Assembly (NCBI GenBank): GCA_027619415.1
Contig: JAQCFO010000019.1
Location: forward strand, 1-33,963
Reading direction: 5' to 3'
DNA length: 33,963 bases
DNA from: Bacteroidota bacterium
Lineage (GTDB): Bacteria; Bacteroidota; Bacteroidia; Flavobacteriales; Flavobacteriaceae
In this document: positions 32,992 to 33,963 of the stretch, piece after piece
How positions within the stretch are numbered: the first letter of the stretch is position 1
How the letters are laid out: every line of letters starts with the position of its first letter
Notes under the pieces: model-generated
Database searches by the model: none
What the model saw: the letters and a program-made list of their open reading frames with translations, nothing else
What the model was told of the DNA's origin: nothing
Translations under genes and position numbers: made by a program

Positions 32992-33669
32992 TTAGTTAGT
33001 TGGTAAAATATCTTTAAAACTATCAAATAGAAGTTTTAGCATTTTGGAATCTCTAATAGAAATTTTATTTTTTTTAATAAAAGATTTAATTTTTTTTTCA
33101 TTACTATTTCCAAACATCGCAATTATTGCTTTTTTCGATGCTTTTATTTCACTTATTTTATTATTACTTTCTATAAATATCCTGCTAACCTTCTTGTATA
33201 TAAGGTTAGGTTTTTGTTGAATACCAGGCTGATAATCTTGTTCATTAGCTTCTAAGGAATATGATTTTAATATTGAAAATTTATCATTTTTGGTGATTAG
33301 TTCGTAAAATTTAGAATCAAAAACAACAAAAGAATGATCTTTAAAGTTTATGGAATGAATTTTATTAGGGGAAAGGTTTAAAAGTCCATCTTGACTTTCT
33401 ACTTCAAAAGTTTCGTTTAAAATATTATAATTTGTTTTAATTCTAATTGGTATTTTCCCGTCTAAAATAATAATATTAGAGTTTTGAGGTTTTTTATAAA
33501 AATAAGTGCTACCATCAATTTCTAACGGAATTTTAGATTTCAACATACTTATTTCTTTAAGAGTTGCTTGAAACTGCGCATTTAAATTACCCTGAGAGTA
33601 ATCAAATGACTGGGAATATCCAAGAACAATAAATAACAAAAAAAGAATCTGAGTGTAAATTTTTTTCAT
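32992..33669 (-). CDS. Secreted Bacteroidetes protein of unknown function
   Basis: A 225-residue protein with a clear signal peptide (MKKIYTQILFLLFIVLGYSQ). I place the start at ATG 33669 because this puts the signal peptide at the N-terminus; the open frame extends 31 codons upstream but adds only unrelated hydrophobic codons. The body has beta-rich segments (IDGSTYFYKKPQNSNIIILD, FVVFDSKFYELITKNDKFSI) and a basic C-terminal part with KKAIIAMFGNSNEKKIKSFI and KNKISIRD. The pattern of beta-rich half plus a KKx(F)-FIKKNKI helix recalls a common uncharacterised flavobacterial family. A near-consensus -7 element TATATTTA (33677-33684) lies 7 bases before the ATG. Confidence 0.75.
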   Translation of the reverse strand: MKKIYTQILFLLFIVLGYSQSFDYSQGNLNAQFQATLKEISMLKSKIPLEIDGSTYFYKKPQNSNIIILDGKIPIRIKTNYNILNETFEVESQDGLLNLSPNKIHSINFKDHSFVVFDSKFYELITKNDKFSILKSYSLEANEQDYQPGIQQKPNLIYKKVSRIFIESNNKISEIKASKKAIIAMFGNSNEKKIKSFIKKNKISIRDSKMLKLLFDSFKDILPTN

Positions 33670-33804
33670 AATAATATAAATATACAATAAACGTGCTAAA
33701 TTTTTTATTTGATTTATTGTAAATAATATAGAGAAGATTGAAGTAAAAGAATAAATAAACAAAATATATATTACCTTTCTTATGATTAATTAAAATACTT
33801 CATC

Positions 33805-33963
33805 ATGAACAATTCAATACTCACTTTTATAGTTCTGTCTTTTATTTTTTTAAGTTGTGATTCGAATAAAAACAGTAGCATAGAAATAAATAAAATATTT
33901 GAAAATTATTATCAAGAAAGTTTAAAGATGTATCCGTTAAAAGCTACAAGTCAAGGTGATGTT
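33805..33963 (+). CDS. DUF885 family lipoprotein, 5' part (runs off the window)
   Basis: The first 53 codons of a gene cut by the window end. They encode a lipoprotein signal (hydrophobic stretch, then FLSC with Cys18), a short Asn/Ser linker, and FENYYQESLKMYPLKATSQGDV, matching the start of mature DUF885 proteins (yyexxLxlxPLxATxxGd). DUF885 proteins have a metallopeptidase-like HExxH fold later in the sequence; that part is not visible here. ATG 33805 is chosen since an in-frame stop occurs just upstream. The 135-base spacer before it (33670-33804) holds the divergent promoters; TACCTTTC at 33772-33779 is a near match to the -7 consensus. Confidence 0.72.
   Translation, partial: MNNSILTFIVLSFIFLSCDSNKNSSIEINKIFENYYQESLKMYPLKATSQGDV

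Overview
The window reads as a chromosomal segment from a streamlined, very AT-rich marine-type Bacteroidetes (class Flavobacteriia). The evidence is lineage-typical gene content (DUF3810, DUF3822, the small protein upstream of mutL, the secreted TPR protein after gyrA, a Bacteroidetes-form YebC, DUF885), consensus Bacteroidetes -7 elements (TAnnTTTG) in front of several genes, near absence of Shine-Dalgarno sites, and extreme compaction with many overlapping genes. kdsB implies Kdo-containing lipopolysaccharide. There are no rRNA, tRNA, CRISPR, prophage, IS or integrase signals, and no gene-free stretch exceeds about 200 bp.

Layout. (1) 1-2336, minus strand: nrnA, a cyclophilin-FKBP lipoprotein and the start of a DUF3810 membrane protein. 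The last is cut off because bases 1-39 are an exact reverse-complement copy of an internal piece of mutL (3455-3493), almost certainly a chimeric contig end. (2) 2424-7106, plus strand: a tightly overlapping operon of a small membrane protein, mutL, two rhomboid proteases and a membrane-anchored EEP-family hydrolase. (3) 7153-9165, minus strand: a single-pass membrane protein with a pseudopilin-like start, a DUF3822 protein and rsmD. (4) 9244-11929, plus strand: a RecD/Pif1-like helicase, kdsB and a lysophospholipid acyltransferase. (5) 11932-14574, minus strand: gcvT, an SDR-type reductase and yebC. (6) 14679-17960, plus strand: a secreted M1 metallopeptidase followed by a secreted M24 aminopeptidase P, probably jointly degrading peptides outside the cytoplasm. 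(7) 17950-21275, minus strand: hom-thrB-thrC, the homoserine-to-threonine pathway, with a homoserine dehydrogenase that lacks the fused aspartokinase usual in this lineage. (8) clpC (minus) diverging from gyrA plus a secreted TPR protein (plus). (9) 27997-33963: an NlpC/P60 hydrolase, a persulfide-dioxygenase-like MBL-rhodanese plus a secreted rhodanese, a methyltransferase, a YwaF-like membrane protein, two secreted proteins of unknown function and the first 53 codons of a DUF885 lipoprotein running off the end.

Most of the window is ordinary housekeeping and I found no convincing novel defence or mobile system. The points most worth checking are the 39-bp inverted copy at the left edge, the stand-alone homoserine dehydrogenase, the altered endonuclease motif in MutL, the pseudopilin-like/DUF3822 pair, and four convergent gene pairs that abut or overlap at their 3' ends.
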